A DNA stretch of 64,000 nt from Acinetobacter sp. ANC 5054 (GCF_002135295.1 NZ_NEGG01000016.1:1-64000); one strand, 5' to 3'. Positions 17,628 through 27,570 are shown, numbered from the stretch's first letter. Notes: generated by a model not told the origin, from the sequence alone. Numbers and translations are program-made.

Positions 17628-19025
17628 TTGACAAATAACTCTGGGACTCAATCGGCAGCTAAACTGCAAAAAACGCTTGGACTCTGGCACATCATCATTA
17701 TTGGTTTGGCATACATCCAACCTATGACTTTATTTGATACGTTCGGTTTAGTATCAGAAGAAAGTCATAAACACGTGCCCACTTCTTACATTATTGCCCT
17801 GATCGCAATTTTGTTCACGTCTATTAGTTATGGTCATATGATCCGTCGCTATCCATCTTCGGGTTCGGCGTATACCTATGCTCAAAAATCGATTCACCCG
17901 AACGTTGGTTTTATGGTGGGCTGGTCATCTTGGCTAGATTACTTACTGTCACCAATGGTGAATATCATTCTTGCTGTAATCTATCTTGAAGCGCTTTTCC
18001 CATCAGTAAACCACTGGGTATGGGTTATTGTGCTGACGGCATTTATGACAGGTATTAACTTACGTGGTGCGCGTTTCGTTGCTAACTTTAACAGTCTGAT
18101 TGTAATAGTACAGCTTCTTGTGATTGGTATTTTCACGTGGATGGTGTACAGCAAACTTCAGTTAGGTATGAATGCAGATGGCCCGATTACTGCTGCTGAG
18201 CGTTATCAGTTATGGAGCCTTGAACCATTCTGGAATGAATTGACTTCAGTGGGTGCCCTAATTACAGGTGCAACTTTACTTTGCTTCTCATTCACTGGTT
18301 TTGACTCATTGAGTTCTCTTGCTGAAGAAACCAAAGATACAGAGAAAACTTTGCCAAAAGCAATTTTCTTAACAGCTTTGATTGCTGGTGTAATCTTCAT
18401 TATCAGCACTTACTTCATGCAGCTCTATTTCCCTTCTGAGCCAGGTAAATACTTCAAAAATATTGCTGAAACTCAACCTGAAATCTTACTTTTGGTCGGT
18501 GGTTCACTATTCCAATCGTATGTACTGACCTTCGCAATCGTAACCGTAATGGCATCGGGTATTTCTGCACACGCAGGTGTATCACGTTTAATGTACGTTA
18601 TGGGTCGTGATGGTGTTATTGATAAGAAAATTTTCGGTCATATTAGCCCGAAAAGCTTCACACCATCTTACAACATCATGATTGTGGGTGCAGTCGCGTT
18701 AACTGCAGGTTTCATGGATCTAGACATCGTTATTTCGATGATCAGTTTCGGTGCATTAACAGCCTTTACTTTCGTCAACTTGTCAGTAATTTCACGTTAT
18801 GCACTTCGTGACGGTCGCACCAAAAATGCCAAAGATATCTTTAGCTTCGTAGTCATTCCACTGCTTGGTTTTATCAGTATCTTTGCAATGTGGTTAGAGA
18901 TTGAAGAAACAGCTTTGAAATACGGTTTATGGTGGGCAATGTTCGGTATTTTATACCTAGGTTATAAAACCAAAGGTTTCAAACACCCTGCACCTCAACA
19001 TAACGAATTTGATGACAAGTTCTAA
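17628..19025 (+). CDS. APC family amino-acid permease
   Basis: A 465-residue inner-membrane protein with about twelve hydrophobic segments, matching the amino acid-polyamine-organocation superfamily. Seen: GLWHIIIIGLAYIQPMTLFDTFGLV (split here by my reading at the first helix), the SSWLDYLLSPMVN segment, and FSFTGFDSLSSLAEETKD in the middle, a typical APC motif. The substrate is unknown. The open frame starts at TTG 17601, but AGAGGA at 17614-17619 is spaced 8 nt before a TTG at 17628, which I take as the start; there is no nearby ATG. A terminator follows. Confidence 0.9.
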   Translation: MTNNSGTQSAAKLQKTLGLWHIIIIGLAYIQPMTLFDTFGLVSEESHKHVPTSYIIALIAILFTSISYGHMIRRYPSSGSAYTYAQKSIHPNVGFMVGWSSWLDYLLSPMVNIILAVIYLEALFPSVNHWVWVIVLTAFMTGINLRGARFVANFNSLIVIVQLLVIGIFTWMVYSKLQLGMNADGPITAAERYQLWSLEPFWNELTSVGALITGATLLCFSFTGFDSLSSLAEETKDTEKTLPKAIFLTALIAGVIFIISTYFMQLYFPSEPGKYFKNIAETQPEILLLVGGSLFQSYVLTFAIVTVMASGISAHAGVSRLMYVMGRDGVIDKKIFGHISPKSFTPSYNIMIVGAVALTAGFMDLDIVISMISFGALTAFTFVNLSVISRYALRDGRTKNAKDIFSFVVIPLLGFISIFAMWLEIEETALKYGLWWAMFGILYLGYKTKGFKHPAPQHNEFDDKF

Positions 19026-19043
19026 TTTCAGAATTTAAGCATC

Positions 19044-19074
19044 AAAAAAGGCTCGATATTTATCGGGCCTTTTT
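19044..19074 (+). terminator. terminator after APC permease
   Basis: AAAAAAGGCTCGATA pairs with TATCGGGCCTTTTT around TT, ending in TTTTTATT. Confidence 0.85.
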
Positions 19075-19120
19075 ATTCGGAATTTATTCCTCCCGAAGTC
19101 TGATTAATACCTTATCGAGC

Positions 19121-19567
19121 TTAACGAAGTCGACAGTTAAAACCCATCTTGGTATCCACAATATTATCCTTATACCCTAAACTTTGAATAAATAGGTCGC
19201 GATCTTCTAAAAATTGCTGATCTGATTTAGGTAGGCGTAATTTATTCTTTTGTGCCAATGCATAGGTTTCGTTCACCAGGCCTTGATAGATCCCACAGAC
19301 TTCTTGGCGTTTAGGTTTTTTCAATTGTCGACCCAACCACGTCCGCTCAAAATCCTCTGCTTTAAGTGTTTTACCCCACTCTTCAATCCGTTGATTTTGA
19401 CGCTGTTGCATTTCAGATAATAGCTGCTGAATTTCTGCTTTAGTCAAAGGTTGTATTTCTGCAAGTTGATTGTTATCAATCGGAATTTCTGTATCGGCAA
19501 AAACCATAGGTGAAACGCAGATTGAAATAAAAAAAATCATGCACCATTTTTTATTGTGATTAAACAT
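19121..19567 (-). CDS. hypothetical secreted protein
   Basis: A 148-residue protein with a signal peptide (basic MFNHNKKW, hydrophobic MIFFISICVSPMVFA, likely cleavage after VFA at residue 24). The mature part is rich in Gln and charged residues and has two cysteines (VCGIY and FNCRLR) that could form a disulfide in the periplasm. I recognise no family. It is a single gene, convergent with the APC permease. Confidence 0.65.
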   Translation of the reverse strand: MFNHNKKWCMIFFISICVSPMVFADTEIPIDNNQLAEIQPLTKAEIQQLLSEMQQRQNQRIEEWGKTLKAEDFERTWLGRQLKKPKRQEVCGIYQGLVNETYALAQKNKLRLPKSDQQFLEDRDLFIQSLGYKDNIVDTKMGFNCRLR

Positions 19568-19683
19568 ACTTCAACTTTACTCTTAATAATCTAATCCTCT
19601 TGTTTCTTATACACTTTTTTCAATTTAAGCAGAAGCTATTCCTGTTTTTGCTTACATAATGCTACTCAAGAATATTTGAATCA

Positions 19684-19706
19684 TAAAAAAACCACCCGAA
19701 GGTGGC
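19684..19706 (-). terminator. terminator after trmL
   Basis: On the minus strand the hairpin is GCCACC-TTCG-GGTGGT followed by a run of seven T. It lies 19 nt past the trmL stop codon. Confidence 0.9.
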
Positions 19707-19724
19707 TTGAGAAAGAAGTAAGTT

Positions 19725-20204
19725 TTACTTCAACTCTTGAAAATCCTGCTGACGCCATGCTTCATAGAGAATGACCGCTGTCGCATTTGATAAATTTAAG
19801 CTACGTGAATTTGGTGCCATCGGCAAGCGAATCCAGTGTTCTTTAGGAAACATCATACGTACATTTTCAGGTAGGCCACGTGTTTCAGGACCCATTAACA
19901 GTGCCACTGGACGGTTTAGATTCGACGTATGCGGAGTTTCAAAACCTTTGGTGGTTAATGGATAAATTGCATCGATCTCTATACCTTGCTCTTTTAAGCC
20001 AGCAAGGCATTCTTCAAAGTTTTCCCAAACTTTCATATGTGCCCATTCATGGTAATCCAATCCCGCGCGACGTAATTTTTTATCATCCAACTCAAAACCT
20101 AAAGGCTTGACTAGGTGTAACTGCGCTCCAGTATTGGCACATAAACGAATGATATTCCCTGTATTTGCAGGAATTTCTGGCTCGTATAAAACAACATGTA
20201 TCAC
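19725..20204 (-). CDS. trmL: tRNA (cytidine/uridine-34-2'-O)-methyltransferase
   Basis: Methylates the 2'-OH of the wobble nucleotide of tRNA-Leu isoacceptors using S-adenosylmethionine. The 159-residue length is that of a minimal SPOUT enzyme. Seen: EPEIPANTGNIIRLCANTG at the N-terminus, the central LLMGPETRGLP, and the knot-forming IRLPMAPNSRSLNLSNATAV near the C-terminus. It is the last gene of a minus-strand run (serS, cysG, hypothetical, trmL) with only 38 nt between it and the gene upstream, and is followed by a terminator. Confidence 0.96.
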   Translation of the reverse strand: MIHVVLYEPEIPANTGNIIRLCANTGAQLHLVKPLGFELDDKKLRRAGLDYHEWAHMKVWENFEECLAGLKEQGIEIDAIYPLTTKGFETPHTSNLNRPVALLMGPETRGLPENVRMMFPKEHWIRLPMAPNSRSLNLSNATAVILYEAWRQQDFQELK

Positions 20205-20242
20205 GTATTTTCTCTATATTAAATTGTTTGATAAATACATAT

Positions 20243-20947
20243 TTACCAAGATTTGACCAACTTCACTTTTGCAATCCCCCATGGGACTGCTTCAAGTCCT
20301 GACGATTCATCATTTAGAAAATCTTCAATTTCAGACTGTCTTGAAGAATCATCAAATAAATTATTGTAATTTAGTTCTAAATTGAATTTCTCACAAAGAC
20401 TATCTGCAAGATGGTGACAATGAAAACTGTGAAAATCTCCACCAGGTTCTATGCCAATATAGTCATAGCCTAAAAGTAATTCATTTGTATCTTCAGGTTC
20501 AACAATTACCTTCTTCAAACATGCATAAAGGCCGACTTCTCCTATATTAGGAAAAGCAGGTTTATAAATTTCAAGAATATCCTGTCTATATTCTTCATCA
20601 ATATACATTGATAATAAGTGAACATTTTGACAATGCTCAAAGAATTTATGCTTATATTCTAAAGCAGTTTCAATATCGTAAAAGAGGCTGTTCCAACCAA
20701 CCTGATCTTGCAAACTATGTTGATCAGCCCACTTTCGCAAGTTACTCAATTGCAAATTAGACAAATTAAACTGGCTTTGTACATCTTCTATTTTAAAATG
20801 AGCATTTTTAACGCATGAATAAGACCAATCGCTAATCAAATGATCATTAATGCAAGAACTGCAAGTACGAATAAATTGATTAGCCCTGTTCAATAATGCA
20901 TGTCGTTTAAGCCGCAGCAAATAATAGCCAGCAAAATAATAGGCCAT
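20243..20947 (-). CDS. hypothetical protein downstream of cysG
   Basis: A 234-residue soluble protein with no signal peptide and no family I recognise. It has scattered cysteines, including CSSCIND near residues 29-36, an acidic central part, and an SFHCHHLADSLCEKF stretch near 173-187 whose Cys/His residues could bind metal. The start codon lies 3 nt after the cysG stop, so it is probably translated from the serS-cysG transcript. Its codon use looks more AT-rich than cysG, which may mean a later insertion into the operon. Confidence 0.65.
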   Translation of the reverse strand: MAYYFAGYYLLRLKRHALLNRANQFIRTCSSCINDHLISDWSYSCVKNAHFKIEDVQSQFNLSNLQLSNLRKWADQHSLQDQVGWNSLFYDIETALEYKHKFFEHCQNVHLLSMYIDEEYRQDILEIYKPAFPNIGEVGLYACLKKVIVEPEDTNELLLGYDYIGIEPGGDFHSFHCHHLADSLCEKFNLELNYNNLFDDSSRQSEIEDFLNDESSGLEAVPWGIAKVKLVKSW

Positions 20948-20950
20948 CCA

Positions 20951-22330
20951 TCAATCCAGCCATTGAAGTTGTTCACGCAGACTCACCACATCACCAATAA
21001 TCGTCAATGTAGGCGCCTGAATTTGGTATTCACTGACTTTAGATGCAATATCTGCCAAAGTACCCACCACAACTTTCTGTTCTGGTGTTGTTCCCTTAGA
21101 GATCAAAGCTACTGGCATATCTGGACGCTGACCATGTGCAATCAACTTTTCACAAATACTTTCTAAGCCTACCAAGCCCATATACAGCACAAGCGTCTGA
21201 TTTTGATAGACCAGCTCATTCCAAGGTAGTTCTGGTGAACCCTCTTTGAGATGACCTGTCAAAAAGCGAACACTTTGCGCATAGTCACGATGTGTTAGTG
21301 GAATCCCTGCATAAGCAGAACAGCCCGAAGCTGCTGTAATACCCGGCACGACTTGGAATGCCACACCTGCTGCAAACAGTTCTTGGATTTCTTCACCGCC
21401 ACGACCAAAGATAAACGGATCACCACCTTTTAAGCGGCATACACGTTTGCCCTCACTCGCATACTTAACCAACAAGGCATTGATACCTTCTTGTGGTACG
21501 GCATGATTAGAACGTGCCTTACCCACATAGATTTTTTCAGCATCACGGCGGCATAAATCCATAATTGGCGCTGAGACTAAACGGTCGTAAATCACGACAT
21601 CGGCTTGTTGCATAAGGCGCAATGCTTTCAGCGTCAGTAGCTCAGGATCGCCCGGGCCTGCACCGACCAAGTAAACTTCACCTTTCGGCTTTTGCCATTC
21701 ATTTAAAGCTTGTTGGATCAGCTCATCTGCAGCAGCAAGATTGTCATTGAACACTTGCTCTTTCAGTGGACTTGCATATAAGTCTTCCCAAAAAATGCGG
21801 CGCTCATCTGGATTAACAATTTTGCTTTTTACCGCAGCGCGCCATTTTCCAGAAAATTCAGCCAGTTTGCCCATGCCATGCGGTATTGAGCTTTCTAACT
21901 GGGTTCGTATTTGACGTGAGAGCACAGGTGATGTGCCATTGGTTGCAACAGAGATGACTAGCGGAGAACGATCAATTATCGCTGGTACCATAAATCGACA
22001 ATGCGGAGGATCATCGACACTATTCACCAAAACATTTTCAGCTTCGCAGGCTTCAAACACAGCTTGATTAATGGCTTTATCATTGGTTGCGGCTATAACC
22101 AAACGGTACGCGCGCAAATTGACTTGAGTATCTTGAAAGCGTGAATTGAGATATTGCCCTTGGCTATGTGTAACCAATTGCATTAATTCATCTTCTATTT
22201 CGGGTGAAAGCACCGTAAGGTAAGCACCTGCTTTTGCAAGCAGCACCGCCTTACGATATGCAATTCGACCACCACCAACAATCAGACAAGGTTGCTGTTG
22301 CAACTTCAACGAGATTGGAAAAATATCCAC
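20951..22330 (-). CDS. cysG: siroheme synthase (multifunctional CysG)
   Basis: Makes siroheme for sulfite and nitrite reductases from uroporphyrinogen III in three activities: methylation, NAD-dependent oxidation and iron insertion. The 459 residues have the CysG order: an N-terminal Rossmann domain (GGGRIAYRKAVLLAKAGA, about 19-36) with SVDDPPHCRFMVPA, a dimerisation region, then the SUMT methyltransferase (VGAGPGDPELLTLKAL about 222-237, CRLKGGDPFIFGRGGEE about 300, TAASGCSAYAGIPLTHR about 330). It starts 73 nt after serS on the same strand. Confidence 0.96.
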   Translation of the reverse strand: MDIFPISLKLQQQPCLIVGGGRIAYRKAVLLAKAGAYLTVLSPEIEDELMQLVTHSQGQYLNSRFQDTQVNLRAYRLVIAATNDKAINQAVFEACEAENVLVNSVDDPPHCRFMVPAIIDRSPLVISVATNGTSPVLSRQIRTQLESSIPHGMGKLAEFSGKWRAAVKSKIVNPDERRIFWEDLYASPLKEQVFNDNLAAADELIQQALNEWQKPKGEVYLVGAGPGDPELLTLKALRLMQQADVVIYDRLVSAPIMDLCRRDAEKIYVGKARSNHAVPQEGINALLVKYASEGKRVCRLKGGDPFIFGRGGEEIQELFAAGVAFQVVPGITAASGCSAYAGIPLTHRDYAQSVRFLTGHLKEGSPELPWNELVYQNQTLVLYMGLVGLESICEKLIAHGQRPDMPVALISKGTTPEQKVVVGTLADIASKVSEYQIQAPTLTIIGDVVSLREQLQWLD

Positions 22331-22403
22331 ACACTACCTCAGTATTTTAAATCTGATTGTCTTAAGCAAATTTTGTGCACAAACGTATGCACTTTATCGA
22401 CAA

Positions 22404-23747
<1,344 letters not shown>

Positions 23748-23792
23748 TTACAGCTGCCCCATATTAAACCAATATTCTTGCTTCAAATTGTC

Positions 23793-24584
23793 TTATTTAG
23801 TTTCGTAATTTGGCAAACTTGGTAAATATTCAGGTTTAAATAGTCCTTTAGCCATAAAGTAAGGGAGTTTTAGTTCAGGCATTCCCTCTGCATAGCTCGC
23901 CAATTCATATAGTGGGTAAGCAAATACAATTCCGTTAGCGCCATAATAAAAATTATCGCTTAATTGCAGTTTTGAACGCTCAATATCGTGGCTATCTAAC
24001 CACATAAAGTTTGCATCAAATAGTGCGCTAATCACTTTCGCGTCTGCACCTTTCACCAATACATCCTGTAAAGCCAAGCGTTTTTTTGCTTTTAAATCAA
24101 AATTGACATATTCAACATGAGACATGCCGTGAGCAGCATGTGCTGCATAGGTATAGCTTTCGATAGCAAATGTCGCGATATGTCCCCACTGACTAATATA
24201 TCGAACAGAAGTTGTACTTTGACTTAAGCCTGCATCTGTCTTATCAGATAAATCAATTTTTTGATTAGGCTCAGTTGAAAATGCAATCGGATCTGCTTTT
24301 TTTATACGGTCATTAAAATATTGATTAATCCAATCGACATTGGTTTCAACTGTTTGAATGGTATATTGCGTACAACCTTCCGCATCACAAACCTGTGCTT
24401 TTGGCAATTGCATCGCAACTGATTTAGATTGAATCAAGGGAATGGTATCTGCCTGCACTGCTTTTTTTTGTGTTGCAGCAGGGTCTTCAACGGGTTCATT
24501 TCGCGGATGACATGCACTGAGTGTTCCCATTAAAAAAATCGCTGAAACAGCCGATGCCATCATGTTTATATGAGTTTTTTTCAT
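23793..24584 (-). CDS. RsiV/DUF3298-like lipoprotein
   Basis: A 263-residue exported protein with a lipoprotein signal (hydrophobic MMASAVSAIFLMGTLSAC, lipobox LSAC, Cys25). The mature part includes DAEGCTQYTIQT near residues 68-79 and a C-terminal half with YAAHAAHGMSHVEYVNFDLKAKKRLALQDVL followed by a Tyr-rich AYPLYELASYAEGMPELKLPY; this layout matches DUF3298 as found in RsiV/YdhI-type proteins, which bind lysozyme or peptidoglycan products in some bacteria. The role here is unknown. It lies downstream of lolA on the same strand, but a terminator separates them. Confidence 0.8.
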   Translation of the reverse strand: MKKTHINMMASAVSAIFLMGTLSACHPRNEPVEDPAATQKKAVQADTIPLIQSKSVAMQLPKAQVCDAEGCTQYTIQTVETNVDWINQYFNDRIKKADPIAFSTEPNQKIDLSDKTDAGLSQSTTSVRYISQWGHIATFAIESYTYAAHAAHGMSHVEYVNFDLKAKKRLALQDVLVKGADAKVISALFDANFMWLDSHDIERSKLQLSDNFYYGANGIVFAYPLYELASYAEGMPELKLPYFMAKGLFKPEYLPSLPNYETK

Positions 24585-24695
24585 CCCAGAATCTCTTTAC
24601 CTACATTCAATCTTAAGCGCACTTACGCTTACTCGTATTAGCATACTACTAAATTGATAGTATCTTAGACTTGGTTGCTTTACATTTATCCATAA

Positions 24696-24727
24696 AAAAA
24701 GGAGCTGACTCGCGTCAACTCCTTTTT
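24696..24727. terminator. terminator after lolA
   Basis: AAAAAGGAGCTGAC (from 24696) pairs with GTCAACTCCTTTTT (to 24727) around TCGC, with one internal mismatch and A/T runs on both flanks. It stops lolA transcription on the minus strand. Confidence 0.85.
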
Positions 24728-24744
24728 AAACATAATTGAATCAA

Positions 24745-25440
24745 TTACTGATCAATAATGTCAGTTCCTTTAGGAGGAACAAAGTTAAATGTTGATGCTG
24801 GAATAGAGGCATTCACTTTTACATTGCTGAAACGTACATTGGTGGTTTGACCCAATGAATCTTGCAAAATCATTAATGTCGGTGCATTTTTCGCACCAAA
24901 ACTAATCGTCAAACTTTGGAATACACCATCATCATTTTTTGGATATAAAGTGTAATAAGTTTTGGTTTTATTCGGTTGGGTAATACGGTAGCTTTTCATA
25001 ATTTGAGAAGTATTACCTGACAATAACAAGGCCGGTGTATTTGCCACTTGATCATCTAAACTTTGACGGACCGCTTGTTGTAAGTCTGGGTCATAGATCC
25101 AAACAGTTTTACCTGTAGTTGCGATGGTTTGTTTTGATGGACTCGTCGTTTCCCAATAAAATTTACCTGGACGCTGCACTTTCATTACACCAGTAAAGGT
25201 TTGGTTCATGTGCTGTGCACTCAAGCCTTTTTTCTGTGTTGCTTTAGGATTGGTTACCTTAGTCGTTTGCTGAAAGTTCGCAGTAAAGCTTTTAATTCCA
25301 GATAATTGTTTCACCAAGTTTGCTGTCGCTTGCTGCTCCGACGCTGCAACTGGCGCAGCGAATACAGTTGTACTCATTAGCGGTGCCAGAGTCGCTGCAC
25401 CTAGTGCCATAGCACAGATGGTTTTACGAAGCATTTTCAT
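24745..25440 (-). CDS. lolA: outer-membrane lipoprotein carrier protein LolA
   Basis: A periplasmic chaperone that takes lipoproteins from LolCDE to LolB. The 231 residues start with a signal peptide (MKMLRKTICAMALGAATLAPLMSTTVFA, likely cleaved near residue 28). The mature part has the LolA pattern: LSGIKSFTANFQQTT, FTGVMKVQRPGKFYWETTSPSKQ, and VWIYDPDLQQAVRQ. I take ATG 25440, preceded by AAGGTG, rather than the further ATG at 25467. A terminator follows the gene. Confidence 0.94.
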   Translation of the reverse strand: MKMLRKTICAMALGAATLAPLMSTTVFAAPVAASEQQATANLVKQLSGIKSFTANFQQTTKVTNPKATQKKGLSAQHMNQTFTGVMKVQRPGKFYWETTSPSKQTIATTGKTVWIYDPDLQQAVRQSLDDQVANTPALLLSGNTSQIMKSYRITQPNKTKTYYTLYPKNDDGVFQSLTISFGAKNAPTLMILQDSLGQTTNVRFSNVKVNASIPASTFNFVPPKGTDIIDQ

Positions 25441-25598
25441 AATTTCACCTTTTATAATTTGCATCAAAGCAATTTGTTAGATGGCCCATCTTAAACCACT
25501 TTTGCTTACTAAATTTAGAGAATATAAGCAGTTTTGTATGGTTATTAATGCAAAAACAGCAATTTTATTCATCATGATGGAGATATTTGTACAAAAAT

Positions 25599-25629
25599 AA
25601 AAAAGCTCCTGCCGTAGCAAGAGCTTTTT
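25599..25629 (-). terminator. terminator after the trimeric autotransporter
   Basis: AAAAAGCTC and GAGCTTTTT pair around a 12-nt segment that can itself pair partly (TTGCTACGGCAG on the minus strand). It starts 21 nt past the stop codon. Confidence 0.8.
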
Positions 25630-25650
25630 CAATTTTGTTTAATTAATTTT

Positions 25651-27393
25651 TTATTTCCACTGCCAGCCTATTGAAGCACCAGCACCGAAGTCACCTTCAG
25701 AATTAGTGGTTGCAGCAACTTTATATACATATTTATTGCTATCAGTTACACCACTAAAACCGACAGCATAACCTTGTGAACCTTCCCATGTACCGACACC
25801 CACACTGAACATATTGAATCCAGCTTCAGTCGGTTGCGGTAATGATGCAATTGCAATACTGGATGCAACCGCTCCATGAACACTGTCTTTGAAGTTATTA
25901 AAATTACGATTTAAATCATCAACGCGTTGGTTGGTGTAGCTATTTGCCTGATTTAAAATATTCGCACCATGCTGATCCGTATAAGCTTTAGAGTTATTAA
26001 GCACTTCCAAATCTGCTTGACGCATTTGTTTAACATTTACAGCATCCGTGTCTGCTGTACCTGCCGCCACATTGATAATTTGGCGTTCTCCACCCACCGA
26101 CCCAACTGAAACAGTATTATCACGAGTAGAGGTTGATCCATTGCCAAGTACAACTGCATTGTTTGCAGAGGTGGTGATATTATTACCCATAACATAGGTA
26201 TTATTACCAGCGACATTATTATTGGAACCCACCGCACCCGAACCATTGCCGCTCACTGTATTATTTACACCAAGCGCAACAGATTGATCTCCTGCAGAAC
26301 TATTCCCCGCACCCACAGCAATCGCATCTTTCCCGTTTGCCGTTGGTTTTGGTGCTGTGTTCGCAACATTAGATTGGATTTTAACGTACGGATCACTGCC
26401 TTTTAAGCTCAATAGCCAGTCTGTTTCTGTACCTTCAAAACCGTTTTTAATAGCAAGTTCATAGGCACTAAAACCATTTGCACCTGTTAAGCCTTGATCA
26501 CCCATTGCACCTTTAAGGCTTTCTAGCCATTGGTCTTCACTACCTTCAAAGCCATTATCGACTGCGACTTGATAAGCACTATCACCATCTAGACCATCTG
26601 TACCGCTAGCACCTTTTAAGCTTGCTAACCATTGAGTTTCTGTGCCTTCAAAACCATTTGTAACCGCAACTTCATAGGCACTATCACCATCTAGACCATT
26701 TGTACCATCTGTTCCATTAATGCCATCTTTACCCTTAAGGCTTGCTAACCACTGTGTTTCAGTTCCATCATAACCATTTGTAACTGCAACTTGATAAGCA
26801 CTCGCACCGTTTAGACCATTAGCACCAGTGTCTCCCTTATCGCCTTTGGCTCCAGTAGCGCCTGTTGCACCTACAGCACCAGTATCACCTTTGGCTCCAG
26901 TAGCACCTGTTGCACCTACAGCACCAGTATCACCTTTGGCTCCAGCAGCACCTGTTGCACCCGTAGCGCCAGTGTCACCTTTTTTGCCTTTTTCGCCCTG
27001 TATACCTTGAAGACCTTGTTCACCCTGTGCACCTGTAGCGCCAGTGTCACCTTTTTCGCCCTGTATACCTTGAAGACCTTGTTCACCTTGAGGTCCCTGT
27101 GGTCCTACTGGACCTTGTTGTCCACCTCCTCCACATGTATGACAGCCAGGTTTTGGATGAGAACCACTACCACTACCTCCACCACCCGCCCAAGCGATTG
27201 AGCCCAAAGTTAGTAAAATACTTACAGCAAGCAATTTTGGTACGGTTTTAATGGCAGCCGAAACTGTGTCGGTATATTCAAATTTTGGATTTAAGTCTAA
27301 GCCGTTTTGCATAGTGAGTTTCTGGCTCTTATCAAGAAAGTCCCTTTTCTCAGAGTCGGCATTAATAAACACTGTTCTTAATATTTTATTCAT
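25651..27393 (-). CDS. collagen-like trimeric autotransporter adhesin
   Basis: A 580-residue surface protein of the YadA type, probably binding host or abiotic surfaces. Order: an unusually long N-terminus with the hydrophobic signal core at about 52-69 (cleavage near AWA); a Gly-rich CHTC segment (84-87); about 35 unbroken Gly-X-Y triplets (91-198); four copies of a SAY-VA--NG--G-E--WL-SLKG module (198-332), a motif I know mainly from phage tail fibres; YadA-head repeats (356-432, AVGAGNSSAGDQSVALG); a neck (RQIINVAAGTADTDAVNVKQ); a coiled coil; and a beta-barrel anchor ending in WQWK. The start follows AGGATAAGG. A CRP-like site lies upstream. Confidence 0.93.
   Translation of the reverse strand: MNKILRTVFINADSEKRDFLDKSQKLTMQNGLDLNPKFEYTDTVSAAIKTVPKLLAVSILLTLGSIAWAGGGGSGSGSHPKPGCHTCGGGGQQGPVGPQGPQGEQGLQGIQGEKGDTGATGAQGEQGLQGIQGEKGKKGDTGATGATGAAGAKGDTGAVGATGATGAKGDTGAVGATGATGAKGDKGDTGANGLNGASAYQVAVTNGYDGTETQWLASLKGKDGINGTDGTNGLDGDSAYEVAVTNGFEGTETQWLASLKGASGTDGLDGDSAYQVAVDNGFEGSEDQWLESLKGAMGDQGLTGANGFSAYELAIKNGFEGTETDWLLSLKGSDPYVKIQSNVANTAPKPTANGKDAIAVGAGNSSAGDQSVALGVNNTVSGNGSGAVGSNNNVAGNNTYVMGNNITTSANNAVVLGNGSTSTRDNTVSVGSVGGERQIINVAAGTADTDAVNVKQMRQADLEVLNNSKAYTDQHGANILNQANSYTNQRVDDLNRNFNNFKDSVHGAVASSIAIASLPQPTEAGFNMFSVGVGTWEGSQGYAVGFSGVTDSNKYVYKVAATTNSEGDFGAGASIGWQWK
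26800..27123 (-). repeat. collagen-like Gly-X-Y coding tract
   Basis: Encodes residues 91-198 of the autotransporter, where Gly occupies every third position from residue 91 to 196 without interruption. X and Y are mostly Ala, Thr, Asp, Lys and Gln, as in bacterial collagens that lack hydroxyproline. Confidence 0.95.
26848..26982 (-). repeat. 45-bp tandem repeat, three copies, in the collagen tract
   Basis: Units begin at 26848, 26893 and 26938. The first two are nearly identical; the third has several substitutions. Each encodes 15 residues (GAxGATGATGAKGDT-like), so loss or gain of a unit keeps the frame and changes stalk length. Confidence 0.9.
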
Positions 27394-27442
27394 GTCCTTA
27401 TCCTTTTTGTATTTGCACTCCTCTATTACGCACTTTAAAAAC

Positions 27443-27458
27443 TGTGACGCATATCACT
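27443..27458. promoter_or_regulatory. candidate CRP/Vfr-type binding site upstream of the autotransporter
   Basis: TGTGACGCATATCACT matches TGTGA-N6-TCACA at 9 of 10 conserved bases. It is 50-65 nt upstream of the autotransporter start codon. A second inverted repeat, ATCAC-N8-GTGAT (27453-27470), overlaps it. Site function is inferred from sequence only. Confidence 0.4.
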
Positions 27459-27531
27459 ATTTATGGTGATTTATTGTCGTAAACATCATTTGTAACAATC
27501 TAAAAAATGAATGAAACTTTTCTTGAGACGT

Positions 27532-27561
27532 AAAAAAACCCACATAAAGTGGGTTTTTTTC
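27532..27561. terminator. terminator after rpmA
   Basis: AAAAAAACCCAC pairs with GTGGGTTTTTTT around a short ATAAA loop. It ends rplU-rpmA on the minus strand and is structurally bidirectional. Confidence 0.92.
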
Positions 27562-27570
27562 TATTAAAAC

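Noticed and set aside
26828..27201. Two plus-strand open frames opposite the autotransporter
   Set aside because: They are Pro/Ala- or Thr-rich mirror images of the collagen repeats; open frames arise there from the GC-rich triplet periodicity.
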